DNA of 28,861 bases from positions 1 to 28,861 of IMG/VR virus record IMGVR_UViG_3300028393_000270; one strand, 5' to 3'. The stretch comes from a virus. Positions 1 to 6,393 of the stretch are shown here, one piece after another; the stretch's first letter is position 1, and every line of letters begins with the position of its first letter. The translations under genes were made by a program, and so were the position numbers. The notes beneath the pieces were generated by a model. That model made no database searches, was not told the DNA's origin, and was given only the letters and a program-made list of their open reading frames with translations.

Positions 1-531
1 CCCAAGGCCAAGATATCACTCATACCGATCACGTTCTCTGATGACATGGATCGCAAATCAGTGATTAGTCAGCTTGTTTCTGCTAACGCCATAGCAAGAT
101 CTGAACTCCTCAAGCTCTACAACTTCGATTACGAAGATCAGGTACGCAAGAAAATGCAGGAAGACAGGATCACAAAAGAGATCCAGGAAGAAGAGAAAGA
201 GAAAGAAGAAATTGCTCAAAGTACACAGCAGAACCTTATGCAGATGCTTCAGGGACAGCAACAGGGAGGAGGTCAACAACCAGGAGGAGCTCCAGGTGGT
301 GGTGGTGGAGGAGGCGGGACACCTCAGGATGCTATCGAGAAAGCTCAACAGCTCGCCCAGCAGCTATTCCCTCTCGATGGTGCACAGAGAAGAGCTCAGC
401 TACAGCAGATCAAGGGACAGGACCAGGATCTGTACGCCCAAGTCAAATCGCAGCTTGAGCAGATGACTTCGCAGTCAAAGTCTCAGGGGTTATCAGGAGC
501 AAAGCAACAAGCAGCCGGAGGACAACAGTAA
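1..531 (+). CDS. Portal-like protein, C-terminal part (5' end outside window)
   Basis: The reading frame is open from base 1, so the methionine at 46 is internal. The visible 176 residues begin with a stretch (ITFSDDMDRKSVISQLVSAN) followed by a short helix ending LYNFDYEDQ, the pattern seen near the C-terminus of large phage portal proteins. Then come a charged Glu/Lys-rich helix, a low-complexity Gln/Gly/Pro linker with a run of eight glycines, and a Gln-rich helical tail. A portal forms the dodecameric DNA channel at the capsid vertex. The assignment rests on this tail and on its position before lysis genes; the core domain is not visible. The stop is followed after three bases by the next gene. 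Confidence 0.5.
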   Translation, partial: PKAKISLIPITFSDDMDRKSVISQLVSANAIARSELLKLYNFDYEDQVRKKMQEDRITKEIQEEEKEKEEIAQSTQQNLMQMLQGQQQGGGQQPGGAPGGGGGGGGTPQDAIEKAQQLAQQLFPLDGAQRRAQLQQIKGQDQDLYAQVKSQLEQMTSQSKSQGLSGAKQQAAGGQQ

Positions 532-534
532 TAT

Positions 535-915
535 ATGGCTAAAAAAGCTTATAAATGTGTTGTGAGTGGTAAACCTATCCCTAAAGAAAGGGTGGAGGCC
601 TTAAAGATGTTAGACATCCCCGAAAACAGATGGACATGTGTTGAGCATGCTTTAGATTCTCCAAGGAAAGGTATTTACCTAGGCGAGGTAGGCACCAGTC
701 AGCTTCTTATCGTGGACAAAGTGTATAACGATTCGGTAAGATCAGTATTCAGAGGAGTTTCTAAGGAAGTTAAAGAGCTTAAAGAGGGTGTAGTGAGCGT
801 AGACGAAACCCCAAACGTCGAATATGAGACGAAGGAATTAAACTACTATGTCTCTGATGAAGAGCAGGCGGATCCGGAGGAAAAAATAGAAATAATAAAG
901 CGACAATCCCTCTAG
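535..915 (+). CDS. Hypothetical protein with N-terminal Cys/His pair
   Basis: A protein of 126 residues that I do not recognise. The N-terminal 40 residues (KCVVSGKPIPKERVEAL, then TCVEHAL) recall half of a DksA/TraR zinc finger: a Cys, a GKPIP turn, an ERVEAL helix and a second Cys with a His. Only two cysteines are present, so zinc binding is doubtful. The C-terminal third is very acidic. It starts three bases after the portal-like stop and is probably co-transcribed with it. The DksA resemblance may be convergence on a short motif. Confidence 0.7.
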   Translation: MAKKAYKCVVSGKPIPKERVEALKMLDIPENRWTCVEHALDSPRKGIYLGEVGTSQLLIVDKVYNDSVRSVFRGVSKEVKELKEGVVSVDETPNVEYETKELNYYVSDEEQADPEEKIEIIKRQSL

Positions 916-928
916 TTTTTAATATAAT
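900..928 (+). promoter_or_regulatory. Candidate sigma70-type promoter before the membrane/lysis genes
   Basis: GCGACA at 900-905 (four of six match TTGACA), a 17-base spacer, then a perfect TATAAT at 923-928. The -35 lies in the last codons of the previous gene and the next gene begins at 971. This would let the lysis region be transcribed apart from the structural genes. Called by eye. Confidence 0.4.
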
Positions 929-970
929 AGAGCTATGTAATGGCATAGACTCTTTTAAATTAAAACTATT

Positions 971-1537
971 ATGTTAGACTCCTTTTCTTCTACCGACGAC
1001 GAATATTTCAAAAAACTGCAGTATAAAAGTAGCTCGCTCTCTTTCCATAACGACGTAGTTACCTCTATTTCGGATCTTGAGTCTAGTAACAAGGCTCTTG
1101 AGTCTAGTAACAAGGCTCTTGATTCCGAACTTGAGGCTATAAAACTTAAGCTGGAAAGTGTTTCTGAAGAGACACAGGAACAGCTAAAAGCTTTAGATAA
1201 ATCTCTAGTAGAGATACGTGATATGGCTAGAGATGCGAAACATATTAGTGTGGGGGTAGATGGTCGGAATGGATTAAGAGGAGCTATTCAGAATCTATCT
1301 ACTGATGTATCTAAAATAACCTCAGAGTTAAATACTTTAGGACACGCAGCTCACAGTTATAATGAGCTGCGTGTCTTTCTTTCTAAGCTATTCATAGCTT
1401 CAATTACTGCTATGGTCATTCAATTTGCAGGGGTTGTTTGGTATTTATCTGCACAGCACTCAAAGCAAGAAAGCCTAAGAACGGACCTTAACAGAGTCAT
1501 CGCCCACATAGATAAACAACAGGAAACCCGTAAATAG
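971..1537 (+). CDS. Coiled-coil protein with C-terminal membrane anchor
   Basis: A protein of 188 residues with a long predicted coiled coil (about residues 27-92, including two copies of a seven-residue repeat LESSNKA) and one hydrophobic segment at about 138-160 (LFIASITAMVIQFAGVVWYL) followed by a charged tail. No family recognised. It is first in a run of membrane and lysis genes (DUF1003, lipoprotein, holin-like, endolysin), so a role at the host inner membrane late in infection is plausible. A perfect 13-bp hairpin lies inside the gene just before the membrane segment. The next gene starts one base after the stop. Confidence 0.75.
   Translation: MLDSFSSTDDEYFKKLQYKSSSLSFHNDVVTSISDLESSNKALESSNKALDSELEAIKLKLESVSEETQEQLKALDKSLVEIRDMARDAKHISVGVDGRNGLRGAIQNLSTDVSKITSELNTLGHAAHSYNELRVFLSKLFIASITAMVIQFAGVVWYLSAQHSKQESLRTDLNRVIAHIDKQQETRK
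1076..1117 (+). repeat. Two tandem 21-bp in-frame repeats
   Basis: The 21-base unit starting cttgagtcta is present twice without change (1076-1096 and 1097-1117), and a third copy begins (cttga) before diverging. It encodes a heptad LESSNKA of the coiled coil. Perfect identity suggests recent slippage; the unit of seven residues keeps the coiled-coil register. Confidence 0.9.
1341..1384 (+). terminator. Terminator-like hairpin inside a coding region
   Basis: A perfect 13-bp stem (GACACGCAGCTCA at 1341-1353, TGAGCTGCGTGTC at 1363-1375) with a nine-base loop is followed by TTTCTTTCT. It has the shape of an intrinsic terminator but lies in the middle of the 971-1537 gene. It could attenuate transcription into the downstream lysis genes, or be only a strong RNA structure. 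The T tract is interrupted, so termination would be partial. Confidence 0.5.
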
Positions 1538-1538
1538 T

Positions 1539-1913
1539 ATGAGCCCTGTTAAAAAATATTCTTTCGGGGACAGAGTAGCGGATAAAGTGGCTCAGTTTGG
1601 TGGTAGCTGGGCAGCGATAATCTCATGCACTAGTATTATTGCAGTATGGATCGTAGTGAATTCATGTATTCTCTTAAAGCCTGCAGACCCATATCCATAC
1701 ATATTATTGAATCTTATATTGTCGTGTGTGGCAGCATTGCAGGCTCCATTTATCATCATGGCGAATGCTCGGCAGGCAATACAGGACAGGAAGTGGGCAA
1801 AAGAGGATCTGGAAGCCGGGAGGAAGACTGAATTAGAGGTTCGTGAGGTACTGGCAAAGCTGGAAGCTTTGGATAGGAAAGTCGACAGTATTAGCGCGCA
1901 GCTACGTAGCTAG
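1539..1913 (+). CDS. DUF1003 membrane protein
   Basis: A protein of 124 residues that matches the DUF1003 pattern: GDRVADKVAQFGGSW at 10-24, a first membrane helix at about 24-45, then DPYPYILLNLILSCVAALQA (50-69) leading into the second helix, then APFIIMANARQAIQDRK and a C-terminal coiled coil. DUF1003 proteins are small two-helix inner-membrane proteins of unknown function, common in bacteria and occasional in phages. Here it sits between a membrane-anchored coiled-coil gene and a lipoprotein gene ahead of the holin/endolysin pair, so it may take part in lysis or superinfection control (inference). Confidence 0.85.
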   Translation: MSPVKKYSFGDRVADKVAQFGGSWAAIISCTSIIAVWIVVNSCILLKPADPYPYILLNLILSCVAALQAPFIIMANARQAIQDRKWAKEDLEAGRKTELEVREVLAKLEALDRKVDSISAQLRS

Positions 1914-1941
1914 TTCAGGCTAGACAAAAAACTAATATAAT
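1914..1941 (+). promoter_or_regulatory. Weak candidate promoter before the lipoprotein gene
   Basis: TATAAT at 1936-1941 in the 42-base gap before the lipoprotein start at 1956. The best -35 (TTCAGG at 1914-1919, 16-base spacer) is poor. The surrounding AATATAAT resembles the -10 region at 921-928, which is the main reason for listing it. Confidence 0.25.
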
Positions 1942-1955
1942 GCTAGAGTACAACC

Positions 1956-2180
1956 ATGAAGTTGTCCTCTATATTAGCGGCTATTATAATTGCATTTACC
2001 CTATCTGGGTGTGCCGCTTCACATAGACAGCCCTTGTCTGCACCTATATCTACACCGGTCCCGGTGCATGATACTTCTTCCCTTGAGTCTAATATAAAGG
2101 ACCTCGAGAAAGCATTAGACAAGGCTTCCTCTCAAATAGAGAGAATCAAGATTCTCATAAACTCTATACCTGAGGATTAA
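1956..2180 (+). CDS. Small lipoprotein, possible outer spanin
   Basis: A protein of 74 residues with a clear lipoprotein signal peptide: MKLSSILAAIIIAFTLSGCA, lipobox LSGC, lipidated cysteine at residue 19. After a Pro-rich linker comes a short coiled coil (residues about 45-70). Small lipoproteins in phage lysis cassettes are often o-spanins, which disrupt the outer membrane of Gram-negative hosts. The size, the lipobox and the following gene with a signal or anchor and a coiled coil fit a spanin pair, but no spanin-specific motif is visible. If it is a spanin, the host has an outer membrane. Confidence 0.7.
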   Translation: MKLSSILAAIIIAFTLSGCAASHRQPLSAPISTPVPVHDTSSLESNIKDLEKALDKASSQIERIKILINSIPED

Positions 2181-2182
2181 TT

Positions 2183-2716
2183 ATGCGGGCCTACCTATTC
2201 ACAGTTTTTCTTTTATTGACGACTTCTCTACTAGCTGTAGATAAATCCCAGAGATCTTTTAATTCTGAATTAAAGAGCAAACTTTCCTATGAGCTTGGAT
2301 GCCTGGAAGTATCCATGTTTGCAGCCAAAAGCGAGATAGTTCAGCTAGAGCAAGACAAGGTCATCATAGACACAAATTTAAAGAACATGGAGCAATGGGG
2401 CAAGAACGAAGAGCAGCAGAAACAGGAGTATTACACTAGAACAGTAGAAGCCAGCCAGAAGATCGCTGATACTCAAGCGAGGGTTGATCTAGAGAAAGAA
2501 AAGGGCAAGTCTACCTTGATGCGCTATCATAGAGTTAAATCTTTATTGGGTTATATATTCGGCATTTTTTTAGCCTTTCTATACATACAGATAGGTGCAC
2601 CGGCAGTCTCTTTAATGCTGACAACCTTGGCAGGGCCTTGGGTTCTCGTCGTTAGGTTCCTAGGACCGGTAGCGGTATTCGGTATAGGCTACACTATAGT
2701 TAACGTAATATTTTAA
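2183..2716 (+). CDS. Coiled-coil membrane protein of the lysis region
   Basis: A protein of 177 residues. An N-terminal hydrophobic signal or anchor (residues 3-18) is followed by a charged coiled-coil region (about 25-118, rich in Glu/Gln/Lys) and a C-terminal block of two or three membrane helices (about 121-177). It starts two bases after the lipoprotein stop. The order lipoprotein, coiled-coil membrane protein, holin-like, endolysin suggests a lysis or envelope function. An i-spanin normally has no C-terminal membrane block, so I keep the call general. Confidence 0.7.
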   Translation: MRAYLFTVFLLLTTSLLAVDKSQRSFNSELKSKLSYELGCLEVSMFAAKSEIVQLEQDKVIIDTNLKNMEQWGKNEEQQKQEYYTRTVEASQKIADTQARVDLEKEKGKSTLMRYHRVKSLLGYIFGIFLAFLYIQIGAPAVSLMLTTLAGPWVLVVRFLGPVAVFGIGYTIVNVIF

Positions 2717-2720
2717 TCAT

Positions 2721-3149
2721 ATGTTTGCAGCCATTAAAAACCTATTAAAGACAGGAGCATCTTTCCTACAAACCGGAGTAGCTCCCCCAGGCACAGCACC
2801 AGCACAACAAGAAGAAATGGAGAATACGAATCATCTAGCTTCTAAAAAGTTCTTCATAACCTTTTCAGGGTTTATTATTCTAGGTGTATTCTATGCCTCT
2901 AGTGTAGCTGTGCTTTTTGCTCTTACAAAGAACCCTGAATTGAGTGCCACATTCTCTGTAATGTTTTCTAAAACCATTGAAGTGTTTGCTACAATCATGG
3001 CCGTGTATATAGGCGGGCAGGCTGTGGTTGACCTTAAATACAACAGCACAAGCAATGCCTCTGTAGCCGCTACTGTACAAGTTGTGGATATTACTCAAAA
3101 ACAAGTAGGTAACGATAAAGAAGACGATTACGAACTACACGACGAGTAA
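2721..3149 (+). CDS. Holin-like membrane protein
   Basis: A protein of 142 residues with two membrane helices (about 44-67 and 84-105) joined by a short loop, a Pro/Ala/Gln-rich N-terminal region and an acidic C-terminus. It ends four bases before the endolysin start, the usual place for a holin, which would form the membrane lesion that releases or activates the endolysin. The acidic rather than basic tail is not typical of class II holins, and no named holin family is recognised, so the call rests on topology and position. Confidence 0.55.
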   Translation: MFAAIKNLLKTGASFLQTGVAPPGTAPAQQEEMENTNHLASKKFFITFSGFIILGVFYASSVAVLFALTKNPELSATFSVMFSKTIEVFATIMAVYIGGQAVVDLKYNSTSNASVAATVQVVDITQKQVGNDKEDDYELHDE

Positions 3150-3153
3150 TAAT

Positions 3154-3753
3154 ATGAAACTTACACAAGAAGGAATAGACTTTATAGTCGAAGAGGAGAC
3201 TGGTGGTAAAGAGTATTATGAGAAAGTGTATAAGAGTACTTTTATCTGGCCCAAGGGCATGAGCGGACCTACAGCGATGGTAGGTATAGATATAGGCTAC
3301 TACTCAAAAGAAGAAGTAGACACTATCTTTAAGCCATTGACTACCGAGCATGAGCTCGACCTTATTCAGAACGGTAGGGGCAGAAAAGGGCTAGTAGCCG
3401 AGGCCTACACCAAGAAGCTGAAAGGTATAACTTTCACATGGGAAGAATCCTTGCAAGTATTTGAGATGTATATTTTACCTAAGTTTAGAAGATATACTCT
3501 AAACGCCTTCCCTGGTATAGAGAAGCTTTGTAGTGGAGCACAGACAGCCCTGGTATCCCTTGTATTCAACAGGGGAATGAGTATGCGTGGACCTACTAGA
3601 CGAGAGATGGCAGCTATAAAAGAACTTGTGCCTCGCAAGGAATACAAGGATATTGCAACTCAGATAAGAAGCATGAAGCGTCTTTGGGAAAAGGGCAGCG
3701 GATTGATTGGTCGAAGAGAACGTGAAGCTAAGCTGGTAGAAGGCTGCCTCTAA
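3154..3753 (+). CDS. Endolysin, pesticin/T4-lysozyme-like muramidase
   Basis: A protein of 199 residues. The catalytic-site signature of the pesticin/T4-lysozyme-like family is present: EEETGGKEYY (probable catalytic Glu15), then WPKGMSGPTAMVGIDIGY (Thr40 and Asp46 as likely partners of the triad). The family's C-terminal hallmarks follow: TALVSLVFNRG at 131-141, RREM, SMKRLW and GLIGRREREA. It would cut the glycan strands of peptidoglycan at lysis. No signal peptide is visible, so it should need a holin, and a holin-like gene lies directly upstream. Its stop overlaps the stop of the converging gene on the other strand. Confidence 0.9.
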   Translation: MKLTQEGIDFIVEEETGGKEYYEKVYKSTFIWPKGMSGPTAMVGIDIGYYSKEEVDTIFKPLTTEHELDLIQNGRGRKGLVAEAYTKKLKGITFTWEESLQVFEMYILPKFRRYTLNAFPGIEKLCSGAQTALVSLVFNRGMSMRGPTRREMAAIKELVPRKEYKDIATQIRSMKRLWEKGSGLIGRREREAKLVEGCL

Positions 3754-4073
3754 TTATCCTCAGTGTCAGCATCTTCATCGTTATCTTCATCGTCAGCATC
3801 ATCTGCCATGTCTCTGTAATGCTCTTCTTCCTCTTTTAGAGCCATATTATGCATATGCTTCATCGAGGCAGACACGTGCATATCTCCAAAATTGATAATA
3901 CCTAGCTTTATGACAGGGTTATCGTAGGCCTCATGAGCATACAGCTCTCCCTTATCGTTGCATACCAGCAACATATAACCTCGAGTATATTCTTCTAGCT
4001 GAGTTAAGAAGCTTTCAGGTATTAAAAATCCTCGTCTGTTATAATCGTCTTCCATGCTATTTATTATAGACAT
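3750..4073 (-). CDS. Hypothetical protein with long acidic tail
   Basis: A protein of 107 residues, not recognised. The middle (GYMLLVCNDKGELYAHEAYDN) looks globular, and the last 28 residues are almost all Asp/Glu. It is the last - strand gene and converges on the endolysin gene, sharing four bases of stop codons. A terminator separates it from the gene upstream, so it probably has its own promoter. The start at 4073 could instead be the internal ATG six codons later, which is preceded by an AT-rich TATAATAAATA stretch. Confidence 0.65.
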   Translation of the reverse strand: MSIINSMEDDYNRRGFLIPESFLTQLEEYTRGYMLLVCNDKGELYAHEAYDNPVIKLGIINFGDMHVSASMKHMHNMALKEEEEHYRDMADDADDEDNDEDADTEDN

Positions 4074-4083
4074 GTTGATAGCT

Positions 4084-4118
4084 AAAAAAAAGGAAAACCT
4101 GTGAGGATTTTCCTTTTT
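4084..4118 (-). terminator. Intrinsic terminator
   Basis: A hairpin GGAAAACCT / AGG-A-TTTTCC (4092-4113, three-base loop, one bulged base) is followed on the - strand by eight T residues (4091 to 4084) and flanked on the + strand by five T residues. It lies 14 bases beyond the stop of the 4132-4647 gene and should end the - strand transcript there. It could also stop + strand transcripts running on from the endolysin. Confidence 0.8.
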
Positions 4119-4131
4119 CTGTTAAGCTCCA

Positions 4132-4647
4132 TCAAAACATTCTAGAGTATTCTTCCGCTTCAGAGGCAGTCAAACACTTGAGTATTTCGTGGTCGCTTAT
4201 TTGATTATTTTCATAGTAATCCGATGTACCATACTTCTTGCGGTAGGCGTATACCCACCGTGTCTCAAGAGGCATGGCTCTATTGGTTACCTTCATAGGC
4301 GTATTCAACCTATCATATATTTCTTCCACACTAAGATGTGAGAAATTCCTATATAGTCTAGTTATACGGTTTCTCTCTTTGGGTGGAAGATCATAGTAAT
4401 AGACTTTCCTATATGCTTTGTCGGATTTAATACCGTTCATGAAATTGAATTTCATGAAATCTGCGTAATAATTCCTATTAACTACAATTTCTTCAATTAC
4501 TTTTTTTGCTATAGCGGCAGCAGCAACCGCTTTAATATACTTTTTATTTGCGTGGAGCGTAGCTGACCACGACACTTTCACTGAAGAGTTCTGGTGCTGA
4601 CTCTTTGGGTGATTCCGATCCTCCTCCGGCTGTTGCTCTCTTTTCAA
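4132..4647 (-). CDS. Hypothetical protein, start overlaps previous gene
   Basis: As called, 171 residues from a TTG at 4647 with a GGAG seven bases upstream. This start makes a 104-base out-of-frame overlap with the 4544-4933 gene. The first 31 residues read like a shadow of that gene (Glu/Gln/His/Ser-rich), while the sequence from about residue 34 on (Ala-rich helix, then a basic/aromatic region with YYYDLPPKERNRITRLYRNF) looks like real protein. The first in-frame ATG would be at 4455 (codon 65). Function unknown. It is the last gene before the terminator at 4084-4118. Confidence 0.6.
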   Translation of the reverse strand: MKREQQPEEDRNHPKSQHQNSSVKVSWSATLHANKKYIKAVAAAAIAKKVIEEIVVNRNYYADFMKFNFMNGIKSDKAYRKVYYYDLPPKERNRITRLYRNFSHLSVEEIYDRLNTPMKVTNRAMPLETRWVYAYRKKYGTSDYYENNQISDHEILKCLTASEAEEYSRMF

Positions 4648-4933
4648 TTTGATTCTCCAGGTTAATGATTAACTTCTGTTGTTCGATAGACAACTCTTCA
4701 AGATTGCAGATCTTGTTGCCAAGCATACTGATCTTTTCTCGCCACACTTCCCGGATATCTTGATTATCCTGGTTGTTATAGTTAATGGCTCCACCTACAG
4801 CCACCGCACCAAGCAATGCAACAGAGACACCTACGTACACCACTGTCAGCGTACCGTTCCCTGACACCATGACTGTTGCACCTAATACAGCCATTAACGC
4901 TGTACCTATTGTGAGAATTAATTTATTTTTCAT
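4544..4933 (-). CDS. Small membrane protein with coiled-coil tail
   Basis: A protein of 129 residues from the ATG at 4933, chosen because it overlaps the upstream stop by only 11 bases; a longer form from 4954 adds seven residues. Two hydrophobic helices (about residues 3-24 and 28-50) form a membrane hairpin, followed by a coiled coil (CNLEELSIEQQKLIINLENQ) and a Gly/Ser/Pro-rich tail. No family recognised. Function unknown. Confidence 0.65.
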   Translation of the reverse strand: MKNKLILTIGTALMAVLGATVMVSGNGTLTVVYVGVSVALLGAVAVGGAINYNNQDNQDIREVWREKISMLGNKICNLEELSIEQQKLIINLENQIEKRATAGGGSESPKESAPELFSESVVVSYAPRK

Positions 4934-5660
4934 TACGCAAGAGTCTAACCGCAATTTCGCTTTTCTTTTCTAAGCCTACGAATTCCTCTTCAAGGGATTC
5001 ACACAAACCCGACCGTATGTCACAGCCTGGAAACCAAGACACCAGGCTATGATGCTCTTTATCTATCTTAAAGGTCACATAGTTATAGTGCCTAATAATT
5101 ATCAGCTTATCGACCTCTGCAAGACTCTCACGAGTCCAGATAGGTTCCAGTTCATTCAGTACTAGGGAAATCTTCCCCTTTCCCTTCTTTCCTGGAGATT
5201 TCAAGTCTACAAATTTAATATCTTTGAAGAACCTGTCTGGAATGTGTTTTACCCTTATGAAACCCACACGGGCTTCGTAAGTGTCTGGAATTTGCGCCTT
5301 CACTACTAACAATCTTTCGTGGTCGTTGCCCCAGTAAGGAGTAACTTCCATTTTGCTTAGTCTGGATGTGAGCCTCAGCAAATCTTCTACAGTACACACC
5401 CTTTTACGGGTAGCCTTTTCGCCAAGCAACACATCAGGCTTTGTCCTGATCATTGCGTGTGGAAAATAGTCCGGAGTGTCCATGTATTCTCTACACGCAG
5501 TGTCGTGGGCTGTAATAATTGCCTGCTCTAGAAACTTAACATCCACGGAAAGATTTTCACTTGCCCCCTCTTCCATTACAGCCGCAGGAGCTTGCACCTG
5601 CATCTCCACTTCTTTACCGATTTCGATCACCATCTGCTGAATGTCTTCTGGTAGGTTCAT
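4923..5660 (-). CDS. Hypothetical protein, 245 residues
   Basis: Not recognised. Acidic N-terminal 45 residues, then a mixed alpha/beta region with no membrane segment. The region around residues 145-165 is Lys/Gly-rich (KSPGKKGKGK), possibly a nucleic-acid-facing loop. It is the first gene after the hairpin and promoter candidate at 5696-5753 and probably leads a three-gene unit ending at the terminator at 4084-4118. Confidence 0.7.
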   Translation of the reverse strand: MNLPEDIQQMVIEIGKEVEMQVQAPAAVMEEGASENLSVDVKFLEQAIITAHDTACREYMDTPDYFPHAMIRTKPDVLLGEKATRKRVCTVEDLLRLTSRLSKMEVTPYWGNDHERLLVVKAQIPDTYEARVGFIRVKHIPDRFFKDIKFVDLKSPGKKGKGKISLVLNELEPIWTRESLAEVDKLIIIRHYNYVTFKIDKEHHSLVSWFPGCDIRSGLCESLEEEFVGLEKKSEIAVRLLRNEK

Positions 5661-5695
5661 AATATATAGGTATTTTAGGTTTGGTTATGAAACAA

Positions 5696-5731
5696 GTACG
5701 CCCCCAGGATTAAAAAATTCTGGAGGCGTAC
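5696..5731 (-). promoter_or_regulatory. 12-bp RNA hairpin in a 5' leader
   Basis: The arms are 5696-5707 and 5720-5731. On the - strand the stem GTACGCCTCCAG / CTGGGGGCGTAC is complete with one G-U pair; on the + strand the same position is a C-A mismatch. The structure therefore fits a - strand transcript. No T tract follows, so it is not a standard terminator. It lies between a candidate -10 (5745-5750) and the start at 5660, and may protect the mRNA 5' end or act in regulation. Confidence 0.55.
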
Positions 5732-5744
5732 TACGCTTCAATAT

Positions 5745-5753
5745 ATTATACCA
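5745..5753 (-). promoter_or_regulatory. Candidate extended -10 promoter
   Basis: On the - strand TGGTATAAT gives an extended -10 (TGnTATAAT). No good -35 is seen. It lies just downstream of the 5762-5953 gene and upstream of the leader hairpin, as expected for a promoter of the 5660-to-4132 gene group. Confidence 0.35.
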
Positions 5754-5761
5754 CTTTTTAT

Positions 5762-5953
5762 TCAAATATTTTGCAGGAGGACTTGCTTGATTGTGGGAGC
5801 TTCTGTTCTCCTCTCCTCAGACACTTCCTCAAGCATACACTCAACGGCCAATGCAATCTTGGATAGATCGTCCTGGTTTTTGCAATTCTCTCTAATCAAA
5901 CAAATTATGAACTCTGATCTATCTGCCAACAGAGACAGCTTCAGGTTTCTCAT
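5762..5953 (-). CDS. Small hypothetical protein, 63 residues
   Basis: Not recognised. All helical, with no membrane segment. The start overlaps the stop of the upstream gene as ATGA (5950-5953), strong evidence for translational coupling. Last gene of the unit that starts with the RNA ligase at 7517. Confidence 0.65.
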   Translation of the reverse strand: MRNLKLSLLADRSEFIICLIRENCKNQDDLSKIALAVECMLEEVSEERRTEAPTIKQVLLQNI

Positions 5954-6393
5954 AATAGCTCTTCAGAGTAAACAGGGTAGTTATGTTTTAAATAATGATC
6001 GAGAGGCTCTATTACATAGCCTACAGGTGTTTTGTCTTGTTTTACAAAAATACCCCCAAGCCCTTTATATTCATCGGCGGTGTAGATTACGACCAGAGCT
6101 TTACCTGAACGGAACACTACAAAGTCAGTACGCCCGTTTTCTATCAAATTAACAGCGTCTGCATAGAGCTCTGTTTCCTCAAACTTCTTAAAGAAGAACA
6201 TACTTTTTACACCTATCGTATGCTTTGATATACCTATGGTAGCAATAAAGTCCGGTAGGTTTACTTCTATTACAGGGCTATTATCTCCTCCATTGTGTTT
6301 GATGTATTCTTCTACCTCAGCCTTCAGATCTGCTTTGCGTAGTTTGAAGTGTCGGCTTATAGCAGCACATGTGTCTACTTGTTCTATTGTCAT
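5950..6393 (-). CDS. Hypothetical protein, 147 residues
   Basis: Not recognised. Mixed alpha/beta, with an N-terminal helical region (TCAAISRHFKLRKADLKAEV) that could be a helix-turn-helix but shows no diagnostic pattern. It overlaps its neighbours by ATGA at both ends (RNA ligase upstream, 63-residue gene downstream), so the three are co-translated and it may assist the ligase. Confidence 0.7.
   Translation of the reverse strand: MTIEQVDTCAAISRHFKLRKADLKAEVEEYIKHNGGDNSPVIEVNLPDFIATIGISKHTIGVKSMFFFKKFEETELYADAVNLIENGRTDFVVFRSGKALVVIYTADEYKGLGGIFVKQDKTPVGYVIEPLDHYLKHNYPVYSEELL

Noticed and set aside
58-348. Open frame on the - strand opposite the portal-like gene
   Set aside because: It mirrors the low-complexity Gln/Gly stretch of the real gene and has no start signal or sensible protein composition.
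535-660. DksA/TraR zinc finger in the second gene
   Set aside because: Only two of the four cysteines are present; kept as a remark, not as a function.
1076-1117. CRISPR-like repeats
   Set aside because: Only two adjacent copies with no spacers and within a coding frame; no CRISPR array is visible in the window.
4062-4072. T4-like late promoter (TATAAATA type) near the 3750-4073 gene start
   Set aside because: The TATAATAAATA stretch overlaps the presumed start codons, and AT-rich matches of this kind are expected by chance here.
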